From positions 186,001-250,000 of the forward strand of contig NZ_SMGI01000002.1 of NCBI RefSeq assembly GCF_004346845.1: a stretch of 64,000 nt of DNA, given 5' to 3'. The first letter of the stretch is position 1. Every line of letters starts with the position of its first letter. Origin of the DNA: Winogradskyella wandonensis (GTDB lineage: Bacteria > Bacteroidota > Bacteroidia > Flavobacteriales > Flavobacteriaceae). A program made the translations under genes and the position numbers. Below, piece by piece: positions 7,715 to 15,294 of the stretch. The notes under the pieces were generated by a model, which was given only the letters and a program-made list of their open reading frames with translations, was not told the origin of the DNA and searched no databases.

Positions 7715-8377
7715 ATGGCTTCGAACTTAATAGCGCCTTCAATGCTAGCTGCCGATTTCGGCAATCTCCAACGTGATACAGAAATGGTTAACAACAGTGA
7801 TGCCGATTGGTTTCATATCGATGTTATGGATGGGCATTTCGTCCCAAATATTTCTTATGGAATGCCAGTGATAGCCGCTATAAAAAAGCATGCTACTAAA
7901 CCATTAGACGTGCATCTAATGATAGAAAAGCCAGAACGCTATATTGAAGAATTTGCAAAAGTTGGCGCTGATATTATCACCGTACATCACGAAAGTACTG
8001 TGCATCTTCACCGTACACTAAGACAAATAAAAGCGGCTGGTTGTAAAGCAGGAATTGTTTTAAACTTAACAACACCTGTTTCGGCTTTAGAAGACATTTT
8101 ACCAGAATGTTATATGGTATTACTTATGTCCATAAATCCTGGTTTTGGCGGGCAAAAATTCGAAGACATTACTTATAATCGTGTAAAGAAGCTTCGTAAA
8201 ATGATTGACGAGCAAGGCTTAGATACACTTATTGAAATTGATGGTGGTGTAACGGACCAAAACATAAAAAAACTGGCTGATGCTGGCGCGAATGTTTTTG
8301 TTGCTGGAAGTCACGTTTTTAAAAGTGACAATCAGCCAGAAACGATTGCTAATTTGAAGCGTTTAGCTAATTCTTAA
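7715..8377 (+). CDS. rpe: Ribulose-phosphate 3-epimerase
   Basis: This 220-residue TIM-barrel enzyme interconverts ribulose 5-phosphate and xylulose 5-phosphate in the pentose phosphate pathway. The active-site signatures are all visible: IAPSMLAADFGNL at the start, the metal-binding HIDVMDGHFVPN, the DVHLMI strand, MSINPGFGGQ, and the catalytic EIDGGV. Length is normal for the family. The ATG at 7715 directly follows an A/C-rich leader. The last 11 bases overlap the convergent wecB gene, so the two transcripts share 3' ends. Confidence 0.96.
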   Translation: MASNLIAPSMLAADFGNLQRDTEMVNNSDADWFHIDVMDGHFVPNISYGMPVIAAIKKHATKPLDVHLMIEKPERYIEEFAKVGADIITVHHESTVHLHRTLRQIKAAGCKAGIVLNLTTPVSALEDILPECYMVLLMSINPGFGGQKFEDITYNRVKKLRKMIDEQGLDTLIEIDGGVTDQNIKKLADAGANVFVAGSHVFKSDNQPETIANLKRLANS

Positions 8378-9467
8378 TTAGCTTTTGTGTAATTACCTCA
8401 ACAATACGCTCAGCAGTTTTCCCGTCCCATAACGGAATAGATTGTGTCTGTTTCCATTGATTGTTAAAGAGTCTATCTAAATGAGATTTAAGATTCTGAG
8501 GATTTGTGCCTACTAATTCGTTTGTACCTAACTCGATAGTTTCTGGGCGTTCTGTATTATCTCTAAGTGTTAGACAAGGTACATTCATGACAGAAGCTTC
8601 CTCAGTAATTCCTCCAGAATCCGTAATTACGGCTTTGGCGTGTTGTACCAAATAATTAAATTCTAAATAACTCAAAGGCTCAACCACACAAAGACGCTTA
8701 GTATTTACATCTAGCTGTGATAATATTTTCTGCGTTCGTGGATGTGCTGGAAATACAATTGGCAAATCCCTTGTTTGGTTGAGAATTTCGTTCAGCATTG
8801 CTTCGAGATTACGCTCTTCGTCTACATTTGCAGGACGATGCATTGTTAAGACCATATAGTTTTGGGCTTCAAGTTTTAGAGCGTCCCAAATTGAAGGTTT
8901 ATAAAATCTGCTTTTATTATTCAAAAGTGTATCTATCATGGTGTTTCCTACTAAGAACAACTGATTTTCTGTCTTACCTTCTTCTAATAAATTTTTATTT
9001 GCTAGTTCCGACGTTGTAAAAAAGTAATCGGCAATACTATCTGTCACAATCCTATTCACTTCCTCTGGCATCGTCATATCACCAGAACGGATTCCACCTT
9101 CAACATGAGCTACTTTAATATCTAGTTTTTTAGCCACAAGTGTACATGCCATGGTGGATGTTACATCGCCAACAACTAAAACTAAATCAGCAGGAAAGCT
9201 ATTCAACTCTTTTTCAAAAGCTAATAAAATACTCGCTGTTTGCTCAGCTTGTGTTCCGCCAGAACACTCAAGATTAGTATTTGGTTCTGGTATTGCCAAT
9301 TGCTCAAAAAAGCTTTGAGACATATTTTTATCGTAATGCTGTCCTGTATGCACCAATCGATAACCTAAATCTTCTCCAGTATCTTTGGCTTTATTTAATG
9401 CACTTATAATTGGCGCAATCTTCATAAAGTTTGGGCGTGCTCCTGCTACTATTGTAATTTTATACAT
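8367..9467 (-). CDS. wecB: UDP-N-acetylglucosamine 2-epimerase (non-hydrolysing)
   Basis: This 366-residue member of the GT-B-like epimerase family interconverts UDP-GlcNAc and UDP-ManNAc and supplies ManNAc-type sugars for surface polysaccharides. The N-terminus has GARPNFMKIAPI; the active-site segment VEGGIRSGDMTMPEEVNR and the later HPRTQK and DSGGITEEA motifs, the last contacting UDP, are intact. No other polysaccharide gene lies next to it, so the product's destination cannot be read from context. It has its own promoter at 9497-9528. Confidence 0.93.
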   Translation of the reverse strand: MYKITIVAGARPNFMKIAPIISALNKAKDTGEDLGYRLVHTGQHYDKNMSQSFFEQLAIPEPNTNLECSGGTQAEQTASILLAFEKELNSFPADLVLVVGDVTSTMACTLVAKKLDIKVAHVEGGIRSGDMTMPEEVNRIVTDSIADYFFTTSELANKNLLEEGKTENQLFLVGNTMIDTLLNNKSRFYKPSIWDALKLEAQNYMVLTMHRPANVDEERNLEAMLNEILNQTRDLPIVFPAHPRTQKILSQLDVNTKRLCVVEPLSYLEFNYLVQHAKAVITDSGGITEEASVMNVPCLTLRDNTERPETIELGTNELVGTNPQNLKSHLDRLFNNQWKQTQSIPLWDGKTAERIVEVITQKLIKN

Positions 9468-9496
9468 CTCGGATTTTAGCTGAATTTTAGTTCTTT

Positions 9497-9528
9497 CAAA
9501 TTTACACTTTTAGCAATTATTTATACAA
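9497..9528 (-). promoter_or_regulatory. wecB promoter
   Basis: On the minus strand, TTG (9528-9526) and TAAATTTG (9504-9497) are 21 bases apart, about 30 bases before the wecB start. Confidence 0.6.
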
Positions 9529-9532
9529 ACTA

Positions 9533-10378
9533 TTAATACCCTGCAAAATTAAAGTTTAGCATCTCCTTTACCTTATCATAAATATTTGGAAAGGTAGATT
9601 TAAACTCATTAGGGGTTTCAAAAAAACATTCAACCAATACTGCCACGAACTCAAACTCGTTTGTATAGGCATAAGCTCTAAAATATTTTGTGTTTATTAA
9701 CTGTTCTCTTTTGTAATCATTAGCCTTTAAATAGCGCTTTAAATCTTTAAAAGTTTCTCCGAAGATAAGAGCACTTACGTCATTACTTTTATAGCTATTA
9801 AGATGCAACGCGTGTCCAAATTCGTGTATCCCAAGGTTAAGATTATCATTTTTAATATCATAACCATGTTTAAAATCTTCCCAAGAAAAGGCGATAACAC
9901 CTAACATAGGGTTTACCTCGCCTTTGTGGAGCTGCTCGTTTATTTTTGAATAAAAAGGTCTTGGATAAATGAGTATCGTTTTAATTATAGGTAGTGTATA
10001 ATTCTTAAATCCAAATGTAAGCATGATTGCCGTCGCGGACACCAAAACTTTCATCTCCTCAGTGACCACTAAATCCTCACGACCATAAAAACTTTTGTCT
10101 GATATAAAAGTAGCTAATCGGTGCTTAAATATGTCCTGCTCCTTGGAATTGAGCTGATTGTAAAACTGAAATCGTTTCTCTAAAACAAGTATTTGCTCGT
10201 TAGTCAATTTCTTAGGAATTAAAACAAAATTTAAGAACAATGGTTTTTTGTTAGCTTCTGCGTAGGTTTGTTCGACATACCGATAAGTATGCTTTAAAAC
10301 AAATAGCCCTAAAAAAGAGAATAAGACAATATTTGGTATTAAACCAAAACTGGTTTCGAGAAATTGGGGCAAAAACAT
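9533..10378 (-). CDS. MtfA-like zinc metallopeptidase (M90 family)
   Basis: This 281-residue protein has one N-terminal membrane segment (about 12-30) and a zinc-binding HEFGH motif at 185-189. A later Glu-rich segment (YTNEFEFVAVLVECFFE) fits the third zinc ligand of the MtfA/M90 family. E. coli MtfA is a soluble aminopeptidase linked to glucose-PTS regulation through Mlc. The membrane anchor and the absence of Mlc-type context make a different role likely here. The reading 'gluzincin peptidase' is well supported; the substrate is unknown. It lies downstream of tRNA-Arg, separated from it by a terminator. Confidence 0.8.
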   Translation of the reverse strand: MFLPQFLETSFGLIPNIVLFSFLGLFVLKHTYRYVEQTYAEANKKPLFLNFVLIPKKLTNEQILVLEKRFQFYNQLNSKEQDIFKHRLATFISDKSFYGREDLVVTEEMKVLVSATAIMLTFGFKNYTLPIIKTILIYPRPFYSKINEQLHKGEVNPMLGVIAFSWEDFKHGYDIKNDNLNLGIHEFGHALHLNSYKSNDVSALIFGETFKDLKRYLKANDYKREQLINTKYFRAYAYTNEFEFVAVLVECFFETPNEFKSTFPNIYDKVKEMLNFNFAGY

Positions 10379-10414
10379 ATGTAAATATAAACTTTTACTA
10401 TTTTAATGCATATA

Positions 10415-10446
10415 AAAAATGCTCAAGCGAGCTTGAGCGTTTTTTC
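10415..10446 (-). terminator. Terminator downstream of tRNA-Arg
   Basis: GCTCAAG (10421-10427) pairs with CTTGAGC (10432-10438); T-runs occur on both sides. On the minus strand it ends transcription from the tRNA gene before the peptidase gene. Confidence 0.75.
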
Positions 10447-10454
10447 TTATTGAA

Positions 10455-10490
10455 CTATTTATTTGTGACCTCGAAGGGATTACATATCCC
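10455..10490 (-). pseudogene. Possible remnant of a tRNA 3' end
   Basis: Bases 10455-10470 match 10562-10577 (the 3' end and flank of tRNA-Arg) at 15 of 16 positions. They are followed by GGGAT/ATCCC in the place of a T-arm. The rest of a tRNA is absent. Confidence 0.4.
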
Positions 10491-10507
10491 AAAACGTTCC
10501 GCTTTGA

Positions 10508-10567
10508 AAATAGAATAGTCGTAAAAATGTCTAAACCTGTTTAAGCATTTTTACGACTATTCTATTT
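10508..10567. repeat. 22-bp inverted repeat just downstream of tRNA-Arg
   Basis: Perfect arms at 10508-10529 and 10546-10567 around a 16-base loop that itself holds TAAAC/GTTTA. The hairpin starts 6 bases past the tRNA 3' end and has no T-run on the tRNA's strand. Confidence 0.8.
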
Positions 10568-10572
10568 ATTCG

Positions 10573-10646
10573 TGACCACGGTAGGATTCAAACCTACGAC
10601 CGCTGGAGCCGAAATCCAGTGCTCTATTCAGCTGAGCTACGTGGCC
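10573..10646 (-). tRNA. tRNA-Arg, anticodon TCG
   Basis: This is a 74-nt cloverleaf on the minus strand. The acceptor stem GGCCACG/CGTGGTC has one G-U pair, the anticodon stem is CTGGA/TCCAG with loop TTTCGGC (anticodon TCG, reads CGA), the T-arm is GTAGG/CCTAC, and the discriminator is A. CCA is not encoded; CGA follows. Confidence 0.95.
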
Positions 10647-10648
10647 TA

Positions 10649-10687
10649 TTGAGAAATCTAGCGACTGCGCTCAAGGTGACATCTCAA
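10649..10687. repeat. Degenerate copy of the TCGA...CTC hairpin family
   Basis: GCGACTGCGCTCAAGGTGACA (10661-10681) matches the family loop but for one base, and its immediate stem is lost. An outer TTGAGA/TCTCAA pair (10649-10654, 10682-10687) encloses it. It lies between the yqeY stop and tRNA-Arg. Confidence 0.4.
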
Positions 10688-10692
10688 AAATA
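10685..10692 (-). promoter_or_regulatory. Possible tRNA-Arg promoter, -7 box
   Basis: TATTTTTG on the minus strand fits TAnnTTTG, 38 bases before the tRNA. No correctly spaced TTG was found. Confidence 0.4.
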
Positions 10693-10696
10693 TATA

Positions 10697-11146
10697 TTAA
10701 GACATTAATTTAGACTTAACAATAGTTGAAATTGTTTTACCATCGGCTTGGCCTGCTAACTGTTTATTTACAATTCCCATAACTTTACCCATGTCCTTCA
10801 TTCCTTGAGCGCCAGTATCTGCGATAGCTTTTTCTACAGCCACTGTAATTGCAGCTTCATCGAGTTGCTCTGGTAAAAACTGACTTATCACTTCTGCTTG
10901 TGCCAACTCTGGTTCTGCCAAATCAGCTCTATTTTGCTCTGTAAAAATAGCTGCACTATCTTTTCTTTGCTTTACAAGTTTAGATAAGATTTTAATCTCA
11001 TCATCCTTTGTTAACTCTCCTTCTGCTCCAGATGTTTGAGCCAATAAAATTTCGGATTTTACAGCTCTTAAAGCCGCTAATGCCGTTTGGTCTTTATCTT
11101 TCATTGCCGCTTTCATTGCGGTCATTATGTCTGATTGTAAGCTCAT
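10697..11146 (-). CDS. GatB/YqeY domain protein
   Basis: This 149-residue stand-alone YqeY-type protein carries the helical domain that follows the catalytic part of GatB in the tRNA-dependent amidotransferase. It begins MSLQSDIMTAMKAAMKDKD and contains the conserved ALRAVKSEI helix and the EQLDEAAI...IADTGAQGMKDMGKVMG segment. The domain is thought to contact tRNA, but the role of the free-standing form is not settled. It lies downstream of ftsZ, whose terminator separates them, so it is probably transcribed alone. A near-consensus TATCTTCG at 11177-11170 may be its -7 box. Confidence 0.9.
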   Translation of the reverse strand: MSLQSDIMTAMKAAMKDKDQTALAALRAVKSEILLAQTSGAEGELTKDDEIKILSKLVKQRKDSAAIFTEQNRADLAEPELAQAEVISQFLPEQLDEAAITVAVEKAIADTGAQGMKDMGKVMGIVNKQLAGQADGKTISTIVKSKLMS

Positions 11147-11189
11147 ATCTTTTTAATTTTATTCGTCTGCGAAGATACTAAACTATTAA

Positions 11190-11226
11190 AACAAAACCCG
11201 AAAAGTTAAGGGACTTCTCGGGTTAA
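11190..11226 (-). terminator. Terminator of the division and cell wall cluster (after ftsZ)
   Basis: AACCCGAAAAGT (11195-11206) and ACTTCTCGGGTT (11213-11224) pair over 12 bp with one G-U. On the minus strand the stem is followed by TTGTTTTAAT. Confidence 0.75.
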
Positions 11227-11262
11227 TCTCCGTACTTAGCTCGTACTTCAATAGATTAATTA

Positions 11263-13191
11263 TTAATCGACATTATCGTGTAAAAAAGAATTATTACTTC
11301 TTAATTGAATATCATCGTTATCGTCTGTACCTACTGACATTCGTGAGGCATTAGTCTCGGAAGAATGTTGCGTATCTTCTAAATTTACACCTTGACGTTT
11401 GTATGCGGGTTCTTTTTCTATTTCGTCAATCTTTGCATTATTAAACTTATAATTAAAGTCCTTCATTTTCTGACGACGCTCATTAGCTCTTGCTTTTAAT
11501 ATTTCAGAAATCGGACTATTCATTGGGTCAATTTCATCTAAAGACGCTGCATCTTCTGTTTCTTCAGTAGGTAAAATTTTCTTTTCGAATACTATTTCTT
11601 CCTTAACTTCCTTTTCTGTTTTTGCTTGAGTCGATGTGTCTGAATCTGAAGAAGTGAAATCATCTAGAGCATAACGCTTTTCGCCTTCTTCATTAACCTC
11701 CGTCACCGAAATTAACTCGATAGGATCAGTTACATCAATTTCCTTAACCTCTTCTTCTAGTTGGAAAAGCATTTTTTCGTCACCTGTTTCTGGCTCTTCA
11801 ATTTTTTCACCATCAAATTGAGATAATGGCAAGTCAAAAGTTAATGTTATCTGTTCTTCTTCCTTTTCTTCAACTGGTTCGATTTCAGTCTTCTGAATTG
11901 GTGTAATTATAAAATCTTCGTCTGTAACTGGCTTGGCATCAAGCACCTCGTCGTAGATAACGTTAATGTTTTTAATGGCATCTGTTGTTTTAATTAATTC
12001 GTTTTCAATTACAGATGGCGCTTCTTCAAAATCTTCTTCCGTAAGTGTATGAATTATTGGAGCTTCGGTCTTGTCTTTCTCCAAAACAATATCAGGAGAT
12101 ATAATTGCCGGATCAGTTCCTTGAACTTCTATATCATCCTTAAAATCATCTTCTTCTAAAGCGTGAATCACTTTCTTTGCCTCGGTATTAGAGATTTCGT
12201 TTTGCTGATCGATATTAAACCCTGTAGCAATTATTGTTACCGAAATAGATTCTTGTAATGCCTCATCCTCGCCAACACCCATAATGATGTTTGCACCATG
12301 ACCAGCTTCTGTCTGAATGTGGTCATTTATTTCTCCGATTTCGTCAATTGTAATTTCTTGAGTACCAGAAACGATAAGCAACAATACGTTTTTGGCTCCT
12401 GTGATTTTATTATCATTAAGTAATGGAGAATCTAAAGCTTTCATGATAGCTTCTTGCGCTCTAGTCTGACCAGACGCTGTTGCAGAACCCATAATCGCCG
12501 TACCACTATTGCTTAGCACTGTCTTAGCATCACGTAAATCGATATTTTGTGTGTAGTGATGTGTTATAACTTCTGCAATTCCTCTTGACGCTGTTGATAA
12601 GACTTCATCTGCTTTGGAGAAACCTGCTTTAAACCCGAGATTTCCATAAACTTCACGAAGTTTATTATTGTTGATTACTATTAATGAGTCTACATGCTCA
12701 CGTAAACGCTCAACACCACGTTGGGCTTGCTCGTTACGCATTTTTCCTTCGAACTGAAATGGCATTGTTACGATACCAACAGTAAGTATATCTAACTCAC
12801 GGGCCATCTTTGCTATAATCGGTGCGGCACCTGTACCAGTTCCACCGCCCATTCCTGCGGTGATAAAAACCATTTTGGTATTGGTATCTAGCATGCGTCG
12901 GATGTCCTCTAAACTCTCGACTGCCGATTGTTCACCAACATCTGGATTAGCGCCTGCACCAAGGCCTTCTGTTAGATTAACACCTAACTGAATTTTATTT
13001 GGCACACCACTGTTTTGGAGGGCTTGCGCATCCGTGTTGCAGATTACAAAATCTACGCCTTTGATGCCTTGTTGAAACATGTGATTGATTGCATTACTTC
13101 CGCCACCACCAACACCAATAACTTTAATAACATTGGATTGATTTTTTGGTAAGTCGAAAGCAATATTCCCAAATTCGTTGCTGTTGCTCAT
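11263..13191 (-). CDS. ftsZ: Cell division protein FtsZ with long C-terminal extension
   Basis: This tubulin-like GTPase assembles the Z ring. The GTP-binding core (about residues 18-330) is canonical, with GVGGGGSNA near the start and the tubulin signature GGGTGTG at 115-121. The protein runs to 642 residues, against roughly 380-400 in E. coli and B. subtilis. The extra ~300 residues are an acidic, Glu/Thr-rich linker with repeated 'IHxLxEEDF'-like units (341-350, 379-388, 421-428). The end, LRSNNSFLHDNVD, takes the place of the usual D-I-P-x-F-L-R tail that binds FtsA. It is the last gene of the cluster, 57 bases after ftsA. Confidence 0.97.
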   Translation of the reverse strand: MSNSNEFGNIAFDLPKNQSNVIKVIGVGGGGSNAINHMFQQGIKGVDFVICNTDAQALQNSGVPNKIQLGVNLTEGLGAGANPDVGEQSAVESLEDIRRMLDTNTKMVFITAGMGGGTGTGAAPIIAKMARELDILTVGIVTMPFQFEGKMRNEQAQRGVERLREHVDSLIVINNNKLREVYGNLGFKAGFSKADEVLSTASRGIAEVITHHYTQNIDLRDAKTVLSNSGTAIMGSATASGQTRAQEAIMKALDSPLLNDNKITGAKNVLLLIVSGTQEITIDEIGEINDHIQTEAGHGANIIMGVGEDEALQESISVTIIATGFNIDQQNEISNTEAKKVIHALEEDDFKDDIEVQGTDPAIISPDIVLEKDKTEAPIIHTLTEEDFEEAPSVIENELIKTTDAIKNINVIYDEVLDAKPVTDEDFIITPIQKTEIEPVEEKEEEQITLTFDLPLSQFDGEKIEEPETGDEKMLFQLEEEVKEIDVTDPIELISVTEVNEEGEKRYALDDFTSSDSDTSTQAKTEKEVKEEIVFEKKILPTEETEDAASLDEIDPMNSPISEILKARANERRQKMKDFNYKFNNAKIDEIEKEPAYKRQGVNLEDTQHSSETNASRMSVGTDDNDDIQLRSNNSFLHDNVD

Positions 13192-13248
13192 ATTAACTTA
13201 ATTATGGGTTTTATATATGTATTGATTAATTAATTCTTATTTGTTTGT

Positions 13249-14571
13249 CTACTCTGCGTTGTCTAAAAAGTCTTTAACGCGCTCGGTTAGTTTATCTAAA
13301 AACGAACGACGTTCTTTTTGCACTTCTTTAACTGCTTCTATAGTTTCTTCTGCGGTAACTTCAGTCTCTTCATGAGTTTCTTCTATTGCATTCTCAGCCA
13401 TTTTTCTGTCTTGTCTTTTTAGACCATCCATAACTAAACCTACAGCTGTAGCAAATAATGGGCTCGCAATTTCCTCGTCACTGCCACCTGCTAAATGCTC
13501 GTTTGGATAGCCTATTCTGGTATCCATACCTGTAATATATTCTACCAATTGCTTTAAGTGCTTTAACTGGCTTCCACCACCTGTTAAGACAATTCCTGCA
13601 ATAAGTTTCTTCTTCTGCTCTTCGTGTCCGTAGTTTTTTATTTCTACATAAACCTGTTCAATAATTTCTACAACTCGCGCATGAATTATTTTAGACAGAT
13701 TTTTTAATGTGATTTCTTTTGGGTCACGACCACGCAAACCAGGTATTGAAACAATTTCGTTGTCTTTATTTTCTCCTGGCCAAGCTGAACCAAATTTCAT
13801 TTTTAATAATTCGGCCTGCTTTTCTATAATGGAACAACCTTCTTTGATGTCTTCAGTAATAACATTTCCTCCAAAAGGAATTACCGCTGTGTGACGAATG
13901 ATTCCGTCTTTAAACACTGCTAAATCTGTTGTTCCACCACCTATGTCTATTAATGCTACACCAGCTTCTTTTTCTTCTTGACTTAGCACAGCATTTGCTG
14001 ATGCTAGAGGCTCAAGTGTTATACCTTCTAACTCTAAATCCGAACTTTTAACACAGCGTCCAATATTTCTGATTGAGGATACTTGACCAACGACCACATG
14101 AAAATTAGCCTCTAATCGCCCACCATACATACCGATTGGCTCCTTAATTTCAGCCTGGCCATCAACTTTAAATTCCTGTGGCAATACATGTATAATTTCC
14201 TCTCCAGGAAGCATTACTAACTTATGAACTTGATTGATTAAACGGTCGATATCCGTCTCATCTATTACTAATTCTGAATTTGCTCTTGTGATATAATCGC
14301 TATGTTGTAGGCTACGGATATGTTGTCCTGCTATACCAACTGTAACTTCAGAAATCTTTTCTGATGCAGCTGCTTCTGCTTCTTGCACAGCTTGCTGTAT
14401 CGATTGTATGGTTTGTGTAATATTATTTACGACACCTCGGTGCACACCTAAACTCTTAGATTTACCAACACCTAAAATTTCTACCTTTCCGTATTCATTT
14501 TTGCGACCAATCATAGCCACAATCTTTGTGGTTCCTATGTCTAATCCTACCGAAATATTATGCTTTTCCAT
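13249..14571 (-). CDS. ftsA: Cell division protein FtsA
   Basis: This 440-residue actin-like ATPase tethers FtsZ to the membrane and recruits later division proteins. The phosphate-1 motif VGLDIGTTKI is at the start, the phosphate-2 motif ALIDIGGGTTDLAVF is in the middle, and the adenosine motif GIVLTGGGSQLKHL is near 330. The C-terminal segment (RSFLDKLTERVKDFLDN) is an amphipathic helix suited to membrane binding, preceded by an acidic stretch. It lies immediately downstream of ftsQ (3-base gap) and upstream of ftsZ, the usual order. Confidence 0.97.
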   Translation of the reverse strand: MEKHNISVGLDIGTTKIVAMIGRKNEYGKVEILGVGKSKSLGVHRGVVNNITQTIQSIQQAVQEAEAAASEKISEVTVGIAGQHIRSLQHSDYITRANSELVIDETDIDRLINQVHKLVMLPGEEIIHVLPQEFKVDGQAEIKEPIGMYGGRLEANFHVVVGQVSSIRNIGRCVKSSDLELEGITLEPLASANAVLSQEEKEAGVALIDIGGGTTDLAVFKDGIIRHTAVIPFGGNVITEDIKEGCSIIEKQAELLKMKFGSAWPGENKDNEIVSIPGLRGRDPKEITLKNLSKIIHARVVEIIEQVYVEIKNYGHEEQKKKLIAGIVLTGGGSQLKHLKQLVEYITGMDTRIGYPNEHLAGGSDEEIASPLFATAVGLVMDGLKRQDRKMAENAIEETHEETEVTAEETIEAVKEVQKERRSFLDKLTERVKDFLDNAE

Positions 14572-14574
14572 AAT

Positions 14575-15294
14575 CTATTTTTTGGTGCATATCACTTGGT
14601 TATCAAACCTTAAGTTTACACTGCTATACGTGTTTATTGTTTTGTCTTTTATTGCTTTTTTATAGAAAGCTTTAAAATTATTTATCTTCTTTTCGAGTTT
14701 TCTTAAATCTCCGACATTCACCTCAAAGTCAAACTGCCGTAATCTTAGACTTATCTCTTCATTTTTGTCTTGACGAATTTCTATAACATGCTGTTTTAGA
14801 AATTGATCTTCATCTATAACTTTAGCAATTTGATATACTTTATCAAGCTTAGTTTTATAAACTGTACCTGTAACAAGAGGCACTCTGGCTGAATAATTAG
14901 CCGACAGAGGCATATATGACCCTTCATCATCTATATAATATGAAGCGTTTGTATGCACTCTAGCTATAGGTCTTTTTTGCTCAATTTGTGCCGAAAGTTG
15001 CCCATTTACAGACATATACACTTCGGCATTTTTGACCATTGGATTAGAATTTAGGGCAGATTCTAATTCATTCAAATCTATAATTTCTTTGTTCTTATTA
15101 TTAAGGCCTTTCGGATTTTGTATTAACAATTTACTAACATTATCATGTGTTAAGAAAAGATTGTCAGAACTGGTAAATTCTATCCTTGGTTTGGTGATAA
15201 CACGTGTCTTATTCCTAGTGTTTGTAAAGGCATACAAAACCCCTACTAATACAATTAGAACCAATAGTTTTATATATCCGTAATTAACTCGCAA
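14575..15294 (-). CDS. ftsQ: Cell division protein FtsQ
   Basis: This 239-residue bitopic protein links the early and late divisome. One membrane segment at about 7-23 is followed by a POTRA-like region and a beta domain ending in the VNLRFDNQVI strand. Sequence conservation is low, as usual for FtsQ, and identification rests on topology plus position between murC and ftsA. The only possible start is TTG at 15294, since a stop lies just upstream in frame. This start overlaps the murC stop by 11 bases, so translation is likely coupled to murC. Confidence 0.85.
   Translation of the reverse strand: MRVNYGYIKLLVLIVLVGVLYAFTNTRNKTRVITKPRIEFTSSDNLFLTHDNVSKLLIQNPKGLNNKNKEIIDLNELESALNSNPMVKNAEVYMSVNGQLSAQIEQKRPIARVHTNASYYIDDEGSYMPLSANYSARVPLVTGTVYKTKLDKVYQIAKVIDEDQFLKQHVIEIRQDKNEEISLRLRQFDFEVNVGDLRKLEKKINNFKAFYKKAIKDKTINTYSSVNLRFDNQVICTKK

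Noticed and set aside
7591..7776. 61-codon frame overlapping the start of rpe
   Set aside because: It overlaps the rpe promoter and start in another frame and has no recognisable protein features.
10333..10518. 61-codon plus-strand frame between the peptidase and tRNA-Arg
   Set aside because: It reads through a terminator and the tRNA-like remnant; no start context.
13709..13894. Plus-strand frame antisense to ftsA
   Set aside because: It is complementary to the conserved FtsA core, a typical shadow frame.
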